Source of the DNA: an uncultured Clostridia bacterium
GTDB taxonomy: Bacteria > Bacillota > Clostridia > Oscillospirales > Oscillospiraceae
Reading direction: 5' to 3'
NCBI GenBank assembly: GCA_945876285.1
Contig: CAMCNO010000002.1
Coordinates: forward strand, 62,001-126,000
Length of the DNA stretch: 64,000 nt
Positions 28,818 through 37,164 of this stretch are shown one piece after another. Made by a program: the position numbers and the translations under genes. Positions within the stretch are counted from its first letter, which is position 1. Every line of letters starts with the position of its first letter. The notes under the pieces were generated by a model. The model saw nothing but the letters and a program-made list of their open reading frames with translations. It ran no database searches and was not told where the DNA came from.

Positions 28818-28942
28818 TGGAAAAATCCACATTTTTTCAAAAATAGCGGTCTTTTTCTCCGGCAAAAGCAACAGCCAGCAAGGTCGTACCTTTTTCCACA
28901 AAGAAACCTCGTTTTTCGCGGGCGGTTTTGTCCCTTCCGCCG

Positions 28943-28972
28943 TTGATTCTCCAAACGCCGGAGGACTATAAT
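28943..28972 (+). promoter_or_regulatory. Promoter of the SerA-like gene
   Basis: TTGATT (28943-28948), 18 bases, TATAAT (28967-28972), 90 bases before the start codon. In the 331-base gap 28731-29061 I see this promoter, the divergent typA promoter and nothing else. Confidence 0.75.
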
Positions 28973-29061
28973 GAAACCGCTGTGACGGAAGCGGCGCCAG
29001 CGCCGCACGTTCCGCCGCAAGTACCGTGGTCCGCTGGGACCACCAATGGAGGCATTTCGCC

Positions 29062-30228
29062 ATGTATCACATCAAGACATTCAACAAAATTTCTCCCGTG
29101 GGCCTGAACAAGTTCGACGCCGAACACTACGTGGTCTCTGACAACGAGACCAACGAGGACGGCATCCTGGTCCGCTCCGCCAAGCTGCTGGACTACCAGT
29201 TTCCCGACAACCTGCTGGCTATTTCCCGGGCAGGCGTAGGCGTGAACAACATCCCCATTGACCGCTGCTCTGAGGCCGGTATTGCCGTGTTCTCCACCCC
29301 CGGCGCCAACGCCAACGCCGTGAAGGAGCTTGTGCTGTGCGCCATGCTGATGGGCTCCCGTGACATCAATGGCGCCATTGGCTGGGTCCGGGACCAGGTA
29401 GCCTCCGGCGTGGACGTGACCACTGTGGTGGAAAAGGGCAAGTCCGCCTTCGTGGGCCCCGAGCTTTACAAGAAGTCCCTGGGCGTCATCGGTCTGGGAG
29501 CCATCGGCTCCCTGGTCGCCAACATTGCCCTGTCCATGGGTATGGACGTGTACGGCTACGACCCCTACCTGTCCGTGGACGCCGCCCTGCGGCTGGACCG
29601 CCACATCCATGTGGTGAAGGACGTGGGTGAGCTGTACAAGCGGGCCGACTACATCACCATCCACATCCATTTCACGGATAAAACCAAGGGTATGATCGAC
29701 GAGAAGGCCATCGCCAACATGAAGCGGGGCGTCCGGTTCATCAACCTGGCCCGGGGCGAGATCGTGGACGACGACGCCATGCTGGCCGCTCTGGACACTG
29801 GCTGGGTGGCGACCTACATCACCGACTTCCCCAACAACCGGCTGGTTCAGCACCCCCATGTGGTGGCGATGCCCCATCTGGGTGCCTCTACCCCGGAGAG
29901 TGAGCAGAACTGCGCCGCTATGGCGGTGGACGAGCTGCGGGATTACCTGGAAAACGGCAACATCCGCAACTCCGTGAACCTGCCTGCCGTCAGCATGGAG
30001 CGCAGCGGTGTCATGCGGATGTGCATCATCCACAAGAACGTGCCCGCCATGCTGGCCAACATCACCACTCTGCTCTCCAAGGACGGGGTGAACGTGGAAA
30101 ACCTGAGCAACAAATCCAAGGGCGAGCTGGCCTATACCATGGTGGACCTGGGCACCAGGGTGGACCACGCCGTGATTGAAGATGTGCGGAACCTGGCGAA
30201 TGTCATCCGGGTTCGGGTCATCGAGTGA
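29062..30228 (+). CDS. serA: D-3-phosphoglycerate dehydrogenase-like 2-hydroxyacid dehydrogenase
   Basis: The 388-residue protein has the NAD-binding G-L-G-A-I-G-S motif, a catalytic R-A-G-V-G-V-N-N-I-P region, A-R-G-E-I-V-D-D (E in place of the common G-G) and the catalytic histidine in P-H-L-G-A-S-T. A C-terminal ACT-like domain (N-V-P-A-M-L-A-N-I-T-T-L-L) suggests allosteric serine control. It would oxidise 3-phosphoglycerate in serine synthesis. Neither serC nor serB is adjacent. ATG 29062 has TGGAGG upstream. Confidence 0.88.
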   Translation: MYHIKTFNKISPVGLNKFDAEHYVVSDNETNEDGILVRSAKLLDYQFPDNLLAISRAGVGVNNIPIDRCSEAGIAVFSTPGANANAVKELVLCAMLMGSRDINGAIGWVRDQVASGVDVTTVVEKGKSAFVGPELYKKSLGVIGLGAIGSLVANIALSMGMDVYGYDPYLSVDAALRLDRHIHVVKDVGELYKRADYITIHIHFTDKTKGMIDEKAIANMKRGVRFINLARGEIVDDDAMLAALDTGWVATYITDFPNNRLVQHPHVVAMPHLGASTPESEQNCAAMAVDELRDYLENGNIRNSVNLPAVSMERSGVMRMCIIHKNVPAMLANITTLLSKDGVNVENLSNKSKGELAYTMVDLGTRVDHAVIEDVRNLANVIRVRVIE

Positions 30229-30239
30229 GTTTTGTCTCT

Positions 30240-30275
30240 GGCCGCCGCGGCGAATTGCCGCGGCGGCCTTGTTTT
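30240..30275 (+). terminator. Terminator of the SerA-like gene
   Basis: A 12-bp GC-rich perfect stem (30240-30251 with 30257-30268) with TTGTTTT after it. Confidence 0.9.
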
Positions 30276-30278
30276 GGA

Positions 30279-30307
30279 TTGACAGCCGGGGGCGAAACGG
30301 GTACAAT
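30279..30307 (+). promoter_or_regulatory. Promoter of tRNA-Arg(CCU)
   Basis: TTGACA (30279-30284), 17 bases, TACAAT (30302-30307), about 35 bases before the tRNA. Confidence 0.85.
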
Positions 30308-30341
30308 AACATCTGTGTCCGGCAGATGCCGGATGAGTTTT

Positions 30342-30418
30342 GCCCCCGTAGCTCAGTTGTATAGAGCGACCGCCTCCTAAGCGGTAGGCCACCAGTTAGA
30401 GTCTGGTCGGGGGTGCCA
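30342..30418 (+). tRNA. tRNA-Arg (anticodon CCU) with altered elbow pair
   Basis: The 77-base gene has acceptor GCCCCCG/CGGGGGT (G1-U72), anticodon stem ACCGC/GCGGT with loop CTCCTAA giving CCU (codon AGG), and encoded CCA. The D-loop reads AGTTGTATA where AGTTGGATA is usual, and the T-loop reads TTAGAGT instead of TTCGANT. Thus G19 is U and C56 is A, a covarying change that keeps a Watson-Crick pair in the tertiary elbow. All stems are intact, and it has its own promoter and terminator, so it looks functional. Confidence 0.93.
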
Positions 30419-30424
30419 AAAAAG

Positions 30425-30455
30425 CAGGGTGCGCTTTTGCGCACCCTGTTTTTTA
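30425..30455. terminator. Bidirectional terminator of tRNA-Arg and the YjdF-like gene
   Basis: A 10-bp perfect stem (30425-30434 with 30439-30448), loop TTTT, six-base T run downstream and A run upstream. Confidence 0.9.
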
Positions 30456-31361
30456 TATCTTTTCTTCGTCGGAGGGTTCCTCTGGGCCAGTGCCATTCTC
30501 CTCTGCACTTTCCTCCCGGGCCTGCTTGAGATAGTCCGTCTCCTCCGTCTTTTTGCTGGGGACGAAGCTCTGGGCCGCCGTGCGCTTCTCGCCCTTGCTG
30601 CGGGCGTAGAAGAAACCAGCGACGGAGAACACCACCGCACCGATGAAGTTCACGAACAGATCCTTCATGGTGTCGATGATGCCGATGTCCAGATAGCCGC
30701 CCAGCCCCAGGCTCTCGCCATTGATGACCACGTCCTGGATGCCCTTGATGGCCACCACCTTATTGGTGCGGGTAGGGTCCAGTGCCACGGTGTAGACGGC
30801 GTTGATGACGGTGTCCTTCTGCATATCTGTATGGAAGAAGAAATCCATGCCGAACTCAAAGAATTCCCACAGCACGCCGATGGTCATGGAGAAGCAAAAG
30901 GCCACCAGGGCCAGAAAGAAGGGCGACAGGTCGAAAGTCAGCCGCTCATCGTCGTTGAGCAGCAAGACCATGGAGAAGCCCACGGCGGCGGCCAGGAAGC
31001 CGTTGAGGGTATGGAGCATGGTGTCCCAGTTAGGGACGTTCACATAGAAGGCGTTCACCTCGCCCAAAATCTCCGCCGCAAAGATAAAGCACAGGATCGT
31101 AATCTCCAGCGGAGGCGGCAGCTCGATATGCAGCTTCACCTGAAGCCAGCTGGGGACATACAGCAGCACGATGGTCAGGATGCAGAAGAACGCACCCTCA
31201 TAGTTATGCAGGAAGAGCTGGCGTACCAGCGCCACCAGCACCAGAATCCGCAAGGCATAGAACACGATAAAGGAGCTTCTGTGTTCCCGAAGTTCCTTTT
31301 CCATGGCTTTGCGGAAGAGCTGCTTTTCCCGCTTCTTTTCCTGCTTTGTCAGCTTTTTCAA
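30453..31361 (-). CDS. Membrane protein, YjdF/DUF2238-like
   Basis: The 302-residue protein has about seven hydrophobic segments and the W-D-T-M-L-H-T-L-N-G-F-L motif typical of the YjdF/DUF2238 family, plus L-W-E-F-F-E-F-G-M-D. The N-terminus (K-K-L-T-K-Q-E-K-K-R-E-K) is basic and the C-terminus acidic and E-rich. The reading frame begins with TTG 31361 behind GGGGGAG; the first ATG is at 31304, so a shorter start cannot be excluded. Function unknown. Confidence 0.75.
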   Translation of the reverse strand: MKKLTKQEKKREKQLFRKAMEKELREHRSSFIVFYALRILVLVALVRQLFLHNYEGAFFCILTIVLLYVPSWLQVKLHIELPPPLEITILCFIFAAEILGEVNAFYVNVPNWDTMLHTLNGFLAAAVGFSMVLLLNDDERLTFDLSPFFLALVAFCFSMTIGVLWEFFEFGMDFFFHTDMQKDTVINAVYTVALDPTRTNKVVAIKGIQDVVINGESLGLGGYLDIGIIDTMKDLFVNFIGAVVFSVAGFFYARSKGEKRTAAQSFVPSKKTEETDYLKQAREESAEENGTGPEEPSDEEKI

Positions 31362-31430
31362 GTTGTCTCCCCCTCTGGCCCTCTACACACTTTCCCTTAT
31401 TATATCAGCTTTCCGCAAAAATGCAAAAAC

Positions 31431-31464
31431 TAAAAAATACCGCCCGAAGCGGCTGCTTCGGGCG
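31431..31464 (-). terminator. Terminator of the ECF S-component gene
   Basis: An 11-bp perfect stem (31440-31450 with 31454-31464), 3-base loop, followed by TATTTTTTA on the minus strand. Confidence 0.9.
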
Positions 31465-31478
31465 GCAGGTATCACAAC

Positions 31479-32009
31479 TCAGCGGGCGGAGAACTTATCC
31501 CAGAATTTCAGCAGGCCGGCCTTGAAGCACAGCAGCATGGATACCACCGCGCCGAAGGACGCCTGGAAGACCTGGAAGGGGAATTTCAGCATGGCGGCCT
31601 CCGGCGTGGCATACACAAAGGCGCGGCCGATGGAGTAGCCCACCACGTTGATGACCACGCCCAGGATGACGCCCGCCAGAGCGCCCCGGCTGCGGCGATC
31701 CGCGAACAGCTTATGGGCGCACAGGGATACCACGACCGCCTGGAGGCCATGGGTCAGCAGGGAGACGAACATGGGGGCGGGATAGAAGAAAAAGTCGCCC
31801 AGGAAGGCGCCCACGCCGCCCACGATGAAGGCTCCCAGAGGATCCAGCAGGATGGCGGCAGTACAGATGACAGCGTCGTTCAGGTAGAGATGGCCGCCGG
31901 GGACAGGGATACTGAAAGAACTCATGGCAATATTCAAAGCCATCAGCATGGCGGTGACAGTGAGCCACTTCACAGGGCGGACCTTGCGCAAATCGGTTGC
32001 GGCAGACAT
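31479..32009 (-). CDS. ECF transporter S component (vitamin-binding subunit)
   Basis: The 176-residue protein has six hydrophobic segments and the ECF S-component pattern: A-M-L-M-A-L-N-I-A-M near the start and I-P-V-P-G-G-H-L-Y-L-N-D-A in a ligand-binding loop. Such proteins bind a vitamin and dock to a shared ECF module (EcfA, EcfA', EcfT), none of which is in the window. The sequence resembles pyridoxine- or hydroxymethylpyrimidine-type S components; ligand unproven. No riboswitch that I recognise lies in the 105 bases upstream. Confidence 0.85.
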   Translation of the reverse strand: MSAATDLRKVRPVKWLTVTAMLMALNIAMSSFSIPVPGGHLYLNDAVICTAAILLDPLGAFIVGGVGAFLGDFFFYPAPMFVSLLTHGLQAVVVSLCAHKLFADRRSRGALAGVILGVVINVVGYSIGRAFVYATPEAAMLKFPFQVFQASFGAVVSMLLCFKAGLLKFWDKFSAR

Positions 32010-32114
32010 ATGAAAACTCCTTCTTTCGTTGGTTTTTCCATATTTTAGCCTTAGTGTGGCTTTATCGAAAGTATCAAAATATAAAAATTTTATAAGGTCA
32101 GATGATGAGTCCTT

Positions 32115-32870
32115 TTACTTCCGCTTACCCAGGCGGATGCACTCCAGGCAATAGGACACCTGCAGCAGCAGCCACAGCAGGCACACCGTGAAAACAGGCA
32201 TCAGTAGGTCGAAATCGAAAGCGTAGCTCAGCAGCAGAAGGACTCCCCACAGAATGGGGCAGGCAGTGCTCACCACGTTAAACGCCTTGTAGGCTGCCTG
32301 GCCGATCTGCTTTTGCTCTGCTTCATCGCAGCTCTCAAACCACTTCTTCTTAAACTTCACATCGTAGACGCTGCCCTTTTTCTCCGGGTTCATCCGCCGG
32401 GTCAGGTCCACAACTTTCTGCTGTGCGAAAACCAGGGCGAACGCGGAGACGATGAAGAAAAGGACGCTCCACAGCGCCGTCATATTATGGCCGGACTGGG
32501 CTACAGCGAAGAAGAACATATCCAGCACGAACTGGGAGGCGGTCAGCAGCAGGGCCCAGTTCAGCTTTTCATCCGCCCGGTCCATGATATCGTCGTCCTC
32601 GCCGTCCCAGCCCGTGAACAGGGCCTTGGCGCTGCGAAACAACCACAGAATCAGCCCCAGGGACACCACTGAGGTAGCCAGCAGCGCCCAGGGCGCGGCC
32701 GCGGTCAGGCCATCGGCAACAGCCGTGGCGATGACCTCGGAAATGTTATCGTGACCGATCCAGCCGGCGGCGAAGCCCAGGACGCCGCCAAAAATCGCGG
32801 CTACGAACAAAATCAGCAGATACTTGGGCAGGGCCTTGCGGTTATCCTTTTTCACAGTGTTATTCTCCAT
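32115..32870 (-). CDS. DUF3169-like membrane protein
   Basis: The 251-residue protein has about six hydrophobic segments and D-D-D-I-M-D-R-A-D-E-K-L-N between helices 2 and 3, as in the DUF3169 family usually encoded next to a small XRE regulator. ATG 32870 is chosen since AGGAGG is nine bases upstream; ATG 32879 would touch the ribosome site. It overlaps the regulator gene by 11 bases, so translation is coupled. The role is unknown; by analogy it may respond to membrane-active compounds. Confidence 0.78.
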   Translation of the reverse strand: MENNTVKKDNRKALPKYLLILFVAAIFGGVLGFAAGWIGHDNISEVIATAVADGLTAAAPWALLATSVVSLGLILWLFRSAKALFTGWDGEDDDIMDRADEKLNWALLLTASQFVLDMFFFAVAQSGHNMTALWSVLFFIVSAFALVFAQQKVVDLTRRMNPEKKGSVYDVKFKKKWFESCDEAEQKQIGQAAYKAFNVVSTACPILWGVLLLLSYAFDFDLLMPVFTVCLLWLLLQVSYCLECIRLGKRK

Positions 32871-33078
32871 CGTTTCCATCCTCCTCATAGGAAAAAATAT
32901 CCTCCACCGACACATTGCAGATTTTTGCGATCTTTAAGGCCAGGGTCACAGAGGGCGAATAGTCTCCCCGTTCAATCTGGCTGATGGTCTGGCGGGACAC
33001 CCCTGCAAGGGCGCCCATCTCCTGCTGGTTCACTCCCAGCCGGGCCCGGTACTCTTTTAAGCGGTTATACAGCGGCAT
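32860..33078 (-). CDS. Small XRE/Cro-type regulator
   Basis: The 72-residue protein is almost only a helix-turn-helix: Y-R-A-R-L-G-V-N-Q-Q-E-M-G-A-L-A-G then S-R-Q-T-I-S-Q-I-E-R-G-D-Y, followed by a short V-S-V-E-D-I-F tail. This is the YozG/HTH_3 type that pairs with membrane proteins. GGAG lies eight bases before ATG 33078. The promoter carries three TGACAA-N6-TTGTCA palindromes, so it is very likely autoregulated together with the DUF3169 gene. Confidence 0.92.
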   Translation of the reverse strand: MPLYNRLKEYRARLGVNQQEMGALAGVSRQTISQIERGDYSPSVTLALKIAKICNVSVEDIFSYEEDGNDGE

Positions 33079-33095
33079 AGGCCGGTCTCCTTTCC

Positions 33096-33168
33096 TGACA
33101 ACTTTCTTCGTCAAGTTGACAACTTTATTTGTCAAATAGAACATAGCACTGACAAGGATAGTTGTCAA
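33096..33168 (-). promoter_or_regulatory. Promoter with three TGACAA-N6-TTGTCA operators
   Basis: The promoter on the minus strand is TTGACA (plus 33163-33168), 17 bases, TATGTT (plus 33140-33145). Three 18-bp palindromes start at 33096 (one mismatch), 33117 and 33150, i.e. 21 and 33 bases apart, which is close to two and three helical turns. The third overlaps the -35; the others lie over and downstream of the start site. Confidence 0.85.
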
Positions 33169-33178
33169 TACCCAAATC

Positions 33179-33212
33179 AAAAAATCTCCGGGAAAATTTC
33201 CCGGAGATTTTC
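33179..33212 (-). terminator. Terminator of the M29-gammaCA-AI-2E operon
   Basis: A perfect palindromic stem of about 15 bp across 33181-33211 with TTTTTTGA on the minus strand. Confidence 0.88.
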
Positions 33213-33216
33213 AAGG

Positions 33217-34386
33217 TCATTTTTTCAGGGGCGGAGGCGGGTCCCGCCATTTGGAGGCAGGCACCTGTTTCTCCGCCAGACGGCCTTTCACGAAATCGCG
33301 GAACAGGGCGTACAGCACAGAGCAGAGAGGGATGAAGAACAGCATGCCCGCAACGCCCATCAGCTTGCCGCCCAGGGTGACGGCGGCCAGCACCCAGATG
33401 GAGGGCAGGCCCACGGAGGAGCCCACCACATGGGGGTAGATGAGGTTGCCCTCGATCTGCTGGAGCACCAGGAACAAAATGACGAACACCAGCGCTTTCC
33501 AGGGGTCCGTGACGGCGATGAGCAGCGCGCCCACGCCGCAGCCGATGAACGCGCCCACGATGGGGATGAGAGCCGTCAGGGCAATGAGAACGCCCACCAG
33601 AACGGCGTAGGGCAGGCGGAAAATGGTCATGGCCACCACGAACAGGGTGCCCAGGATGACCGCCTCCGTACACTGGCCGGAGAGGAAGCTGGAGAAAGTT
33701 CGGTTCGCCAGGCGCAGGATTTCCAGCGTCCGGTCCGCCTTTTTCTGAGGCAGGAGACCGTAGAGCACCTGGCGGCCCTGGCGGGCCAGCTTTTCCTTTT
33801 GCAGCAGGATGTAGAACGAGAAAATCAGCCCGATGACAAAGGTGCTGACACCGCTGACCACGCCCCCGATGAACCCGCCGCCGGAGGACAGCAGACTGCC
33901 GCCCCAGGACTGGGCCAGTTGGATGGCCTTCTGGGAAAGGCTCTTCCAGTCGATGTTCAGCTCATTCACGAAGCCCTCGATCTGGGGCAGGTACTGCTCC
34001 AGACCCAGCAGCCAGTCGTACAGCCGGTCAAAGGCGGCGGGAGCCTGGCTGGCGATGGACTTGACCGCGTCCCTGACGCCGGGGCCGATGACGCCGCCTG
34101 CCAGCGCCAGCACGCCGATGACCGCCACCAGCGTCAGCACCAGGGCCAGGGGGCGGCGCACCCCTGCGCCGCGTTTGGCGTGCGGATACAGGTGCCGTTC
34201 AATGGCCCGCATGGGCACATTCAGGATGAAAGCGATGGCAGCTCCCAGCAGGAAGGGCGCCAGAATGCCCAGCAGCCAGCCGCAGGCCGCCGCCACTGCC
34301 GGAAGGTTCTGCAGGGCGCAGTAGAACGCCACGCCGCCGCAGACCACCAGAAGCAGGTATTTTACTGTCTGTTTGTTCCACTCCAT
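33217..34386 (-). CDS. AI-2E family (PerM/YhhQ-like) transporter
   Basis: The 389-residue protein has about eight hydrophobic helices: four in the N-terminal third and four after residue 200, with the family motif region G-A-F-I-G-C-G-V-G-A-L-L-I-A and P-H-V-V-G-S-S-V-G-L-P. Members include the AI-2 exporter TqsA and also sodium/proton antiporters, so the substrate is uncertain. It begins four bases after the gamma-carbonic-anhydrase gene. Confidence 0.9.
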   Translation of the reverse strand: MEWNKQTVKYLLLVVCGGVAFYCALQNLPAVAAACGWLLGILAPFLLGAAIAFILNVPMRAIERHLYPHAKRGAGVRRPLALVLTLVAVIGVLALAGGVIGPGVRDAVKSIASQAPAAFDRLYDWLLGLEQYLPQIEGFVNELNIDWKSLSQKAIQLAQSWGGSLLSSGGGFIGGVVSGVSTFVIGLIFSFYILLQKEKLARQGRQVLYGLLPQKKADRTLEILRLANRTFSSFLSGQCTEAVILGTLFVVAMTIFRLPYAVLVGVLIALTALIPIVGAFIGCGVGALLIAVTDPWKALVFVILFLVLQQIEGNLIYPHVVGSSVGLPSIWVLAAVTLGGKLMGVAGMLFFIPLCSVLYALFRDFVKGRLAEKQVPASKWRDPPPPLKK

Positions 34387-34390
34387 AAGC

Positions 34391-34873
34391 TCAGCCTTTG
34401 CGGTACAGCTCCGCCGCGTGGAGGTAGCCCCGGGCGGATTCCCGGTTGCCCTCGATCTCCGCCTCCGTCAGGGGGCGGACCACCTTGGCGGGGCTGCCCA
34501 AGATCATGGAGCCGGCGGGGGCGTCCATCTTGCCGGTGACCAGAGCCCCGGCGCCTACGATGCAGTTGTCGCCGATTTTGGCGCCATTCAGCACCACCGC
34601 GCCCATGCCGATGAGGACGTTGTTCCCCACGGTGCAGCCGTGGACGATGGCGTTGTGTCCGATGGTGCAGCCACGGCCCACCACCGTCTCCTCATGCATG
34701 ACGGCGCCGTCCTGGATGTTGGTGTCCTCCCCCACGGTGATGGCGCCCTCGTCGCCCCGGAGGACGGCGTTATACCACACGCTGACGCCCTTGGCCAGGG
34801 TGACGTCTCCCGCCACCCGGGCGCCGTCGCAAATCAGGACGTTTTCATCGGTCTCTCTCAGCTTGTATGCCAT
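34391..34873 (-). CDS. Gamma-carbonic anhydrase-like hexapeptide-repeat protein
   Basis: The 160-residue protein is a left-handed beta-helix with R-G-D-E-G-A-I-T-V-G, the N-I-Q-D-G-A-V-M-H segment and the I-G-H-N-A-I-V-H-G-C metal site, which match gamma-class carbonic anhydrase/YrdA proteins. The histidines at H-E-E, G-H-N and V-H-G would ligate zinc or iron. CO2 hydration is likely but many YrdA relatives are inactive. It lies 17 bases after the M29 gene. Confidence 0.9.
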   Translation of the reverse strand: MAYKLRETDENVLICDGARVAGDVTLAKGVSVWYNAVLRGDEGAITVGEDTNIQDGAVMHEETVVGRGCTIGHNAIVHGCTVGNNVLIGMGAVVLNGAKIGDNCIVGAGALVTGKMDAPAGSMILGSPAKVVRPLTEAEIEGNRESARGYLHAAELYRKG

Positions 34874-34890
34874 GGTTTTCTCTCTCCTTT

Positions 34891-36123
34891 TCAGATATCC
34901 GGCGCGAAGTTGCCGTTCACGAATACGGGGACTTCCTTCCCGTCGTGGGTAGTGCCCACGATGGAGAGGTCCGGCGTGCCCACCATGAAGTCCACATGGG
35001 TGATGGAGTCGTTCAGGCCCCGGGCCTTCAGCTCGTCTTTTGTCATCTGCTGGCCGCCCTTCAGGCAGGGATATGCCTCTCCGAAGGCAATGTGGCAGGC
35101 GGCATTTTCGTCGAACAACGTGTTGTAGAACAAAATCTTCTGGTTGGAGATGGGGCTGTCGTAGGGGACCAGGGCCACCTCGCCGAAGTAGCTGGCGCCC
35201 TCGTCCACGGAGATGGCGGCCCTCAAGGCCTCCTCGCCCTTTTCCGCGTGGGCCTCCACAATCTTGCCATCCTTCACCACGAAGTGGAACTTGTCGATGA
35301 TGGTGCCGTCGTTCACCAGAGGCATGGCGGAGTACACCACGCCGTTGACGCCGGTTTTCAGGGGCGAGGTAAACAGCTCCTCCGTGGGAATGTTGGCGAT
35401 ATACTCCTGGCCGGACAACGTGACGTCGTTGCCCGCCTCCCAGATGTGGCCCTCGGGCAGCTCCACCGTCAGGTCGGTGCCGAGAGCGTTGGTATAGTGC
35501 AGGGACTTGAAGTTCAGGGCGTTCATCTTCTCCATCCGCTCGTGGATGGTGGCGAGGTGGGTCTCCCACTTCTCCACCGCCTTGCCGTCACCGCTGATGC
35601 GGACAGCCTTGAAGATGGCGTCCCACAGCTTCGCCATGGCCTCGTCCTCACTGTCCTCCGGGAACACGGTCCTGGCCCAGCTGGGGATGGGAATGGAGGC
35701 GATGCACCAGGGGAAGCCGCTGCACATCTGCAGGCGGTCAAAGTCTTTTAACGCCTTGCCGCTGGCCTGCTGAGCACGGACGATGCGCCTGGAGTCCACG
35801 CCCTTGAAATTTTCCGGGTCGGAGGCGGAGATGGCGAGGTACGCCGCGCCCTCCAGAGCGTAGTCGTTGAAGAAGTGGCGGCGCCACAGGGCCACCTCGT
35901 CGAAAATGGCATCGTCGGCCTGGAGGTACTTCATCCGGGCCATGGCGTCATCGTGCCAGTTCATGACGACCTCTTTACAGCCGACGTCGTAGGCCTCCTG
36001 GGCGCACATCCGGGCAAAGTAGGCGCACTCCACCGGGGAGGAGATCACCAGCCGCTGGCCCTTCTGGACATTCAGGCCCACCCGCACCAGAAGGCTGGCA
36101 TATTCCCGCAGTTTTTCATCCAT
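34891..36123 (-). CDS. M29-family aminopeptidase
   Basis: The 410-residue protein starts M-D-E-K-L-R-E-Y-A-S-L and shows the M29 (AmpS/AmpT-like) features: an N-terminal helical/alpha-beta half and a C-terminal metal-binding half with E-A-G-N-D-V-T-L-S-G, D-E-G-A-S-Y-F-G-E-V-A-L-V and H-I-A-F-G-E-A-Y. It removes N-terminal residues using two metal ions. It is cytosolic. It heads the operon with the carbonic anhydrase and AI-2E genes. Confidence 0.94.
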   Translation of the reverse strand: MDEKLREYASLLVRVGLNVQKGQRLVISSPVECAYFARMCAQEAYDVGCKEVVMNWHDDAMARMKYLQADDAIFDEVALWRRHFFNDYALEGAAYLAISASDPENFKGVDSRRIVRAQQASGKALKDFDRLQMCSGFPWCIASIPIPSWARTVFPEDSEDEAMAKLWDAIFKAVRISGDGKAVEKWETHLATIHERMEKMNALNFKSLHYTNALGTDLTVELPEGHIWEAGNDVTLSGQEYIANIPTEELFTSPLKTGVNGVVYSAMPLVNDGTIIDKFHFVVKDGKIVEAHAEKGEEALRAAISVDEGASYFGEVALVPYDSPISNQKILFYNTLFDENAACHIAFGEAYPCLKGGQQMTKDELKARGLNDSITHVDFMVGTPDLSIVGTTHDGKEVPVFVNGNFAPDI

Positions 36124-36234
36124 GAAATTTTCATCCTTTCACAGTGTTTTCTCTAATATGTGCTATTTTAGAGCATCTTACCTCCAAAGTAAAGAAAAGG
36201 ACGGCGAATCCTGGAAATTTCACGGTTTGTACAC

Positions 36235-36266
36235 AAAAAGCCGGAGAGGGCCCTCTCCGGCTTTTT
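36235..36266 (-). terminator. Terminator of the BrkB-like gene
   Basis: A perfect 32-bp palindrome (36235-36266) whose flanks provide T runs in both directions. It ends the gene starting at 37139. Confidence 0.9.
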
Positions 36267-36278
36267 GCAATATTCGAT

Positions 36279-37139
36279 TCAGGGTGTTTCCGCTTTTTCC
36301 AGTTTGTCCTTGCGGAGGCTCATCAGCGTGCCGTTCAGTTCCGCGCCCATGATGAGAGCCATGGCGCTCATATTCAGCCAGATCAGCAGGACGATGACCG
36401 TACCGATGGAGCCGTACAGCAGAGAGTAATGGGCGATATGCTCCACGTACCAGGCGTACAGCCAGCTCAGGCACAGCCAACCCGCCAGGGCCGCCAGAGT
36501 GCCCGGCCAGATGTTTCGCCAGGGCTGGCGGCTGTCCTGGGCCAGGGCATACAGGAAGAACAGGGCAAAGTACCCCACCACCGCCGCCACGGGGAAGCGC
36601 AGCCGCGCCCACAGCTCCGCAATGACGGCGGGAAGACCGAAGTTTGCCACGCAGTATGCCAGGATGCGGTCACTGACCGACATCAGCACCAGGGTCAAAG
36701 CGATGGCCGCAATGAGCAGCACCGTATACAGCAGCGTCTTGAGCACCTGGCCCACGCCGTGAGCCGGGCCAAGGTGATAAGCCGTCCGCACGGAGCGCAT
36801 GAGGGCGTTGGTGGCCCGCATGGGGAAATAGATGGAGAACACCAGGCCGAACACCATCAGCTGGGGGCTGGGTTGGCTTCCCACATAGGTGAGGTAGACC
36901 TCCGCAAAATCCACCACCTCCACCGGGAGAAACTCGGCCAGAGCCGCCAGGATACCCGCCACATCCAGGTGCAGCATACCCAGCAGGGCGCTGATAAAAA
37001 TGAGGAAGGGAAACAGCATGAACAGCAGGTAAAAGGCCAGCGCCGCGCTCTGCGCTCCCACATTATGCCGCAGAAAGCGCCGGGCCAACAGATAGCCGGC
37101 GCGGAAAAACGGATTTTTCGGAGGAGAAAACTGCTTCAT
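36279..37139 (-). CDS. YihY/BrkB-family membrane protein
   Basis: The 286-residue protein has six hydrophobic helices and the family hallmarks: G-A-Q-S-A-A-L-A-F-Y-L-L-F at the first helix and Y-G-S-I-G-T-V-I-V-L-L-I-W-L-N near the end. Such proteins are inner-membrane proteins of unknown biochemical role. ATG 37139 follows GGAGG. It is a separate transcription unit ending at the palindrome at 36235. Confidence 0.92.
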   Translation of the reverse strand: MKQFSPPKNPFFRAGYLLARRFLRHNVGAQSAALAFYLLFMLFPFLIFISALLGMLHLDVAGILAALAEFLPVEVVDFAEVYLTYVGSQPSPQLMVFGLVFSIYFPMRATNALMRSVRTAYHLGPAHGVGQVLKTLLYTVLLIAAIALTLVLMSVSDRILAYCVANFGLPAVIAELWARLRFPVAAVVGYFALFFLYALAQDSRQPWRNIWPGTLAALAGWLCLSWLYAWYVEHIAHYSLLYGSIGTVIVLLIWLNMSAMALIMGAELNGTLMSLRKDKLEKAETP

Positions 37140-37164
37140 CGGACGGACCTCCTGTTTTTCCCGA

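Noticed and set aside
32010-32114. Possible riboswitch before the ECF S-component gene
   Set aside because: The 105-base AT-rich leader shows no TPP, FMN, cobalamin or preQ1 core that I can recognise.
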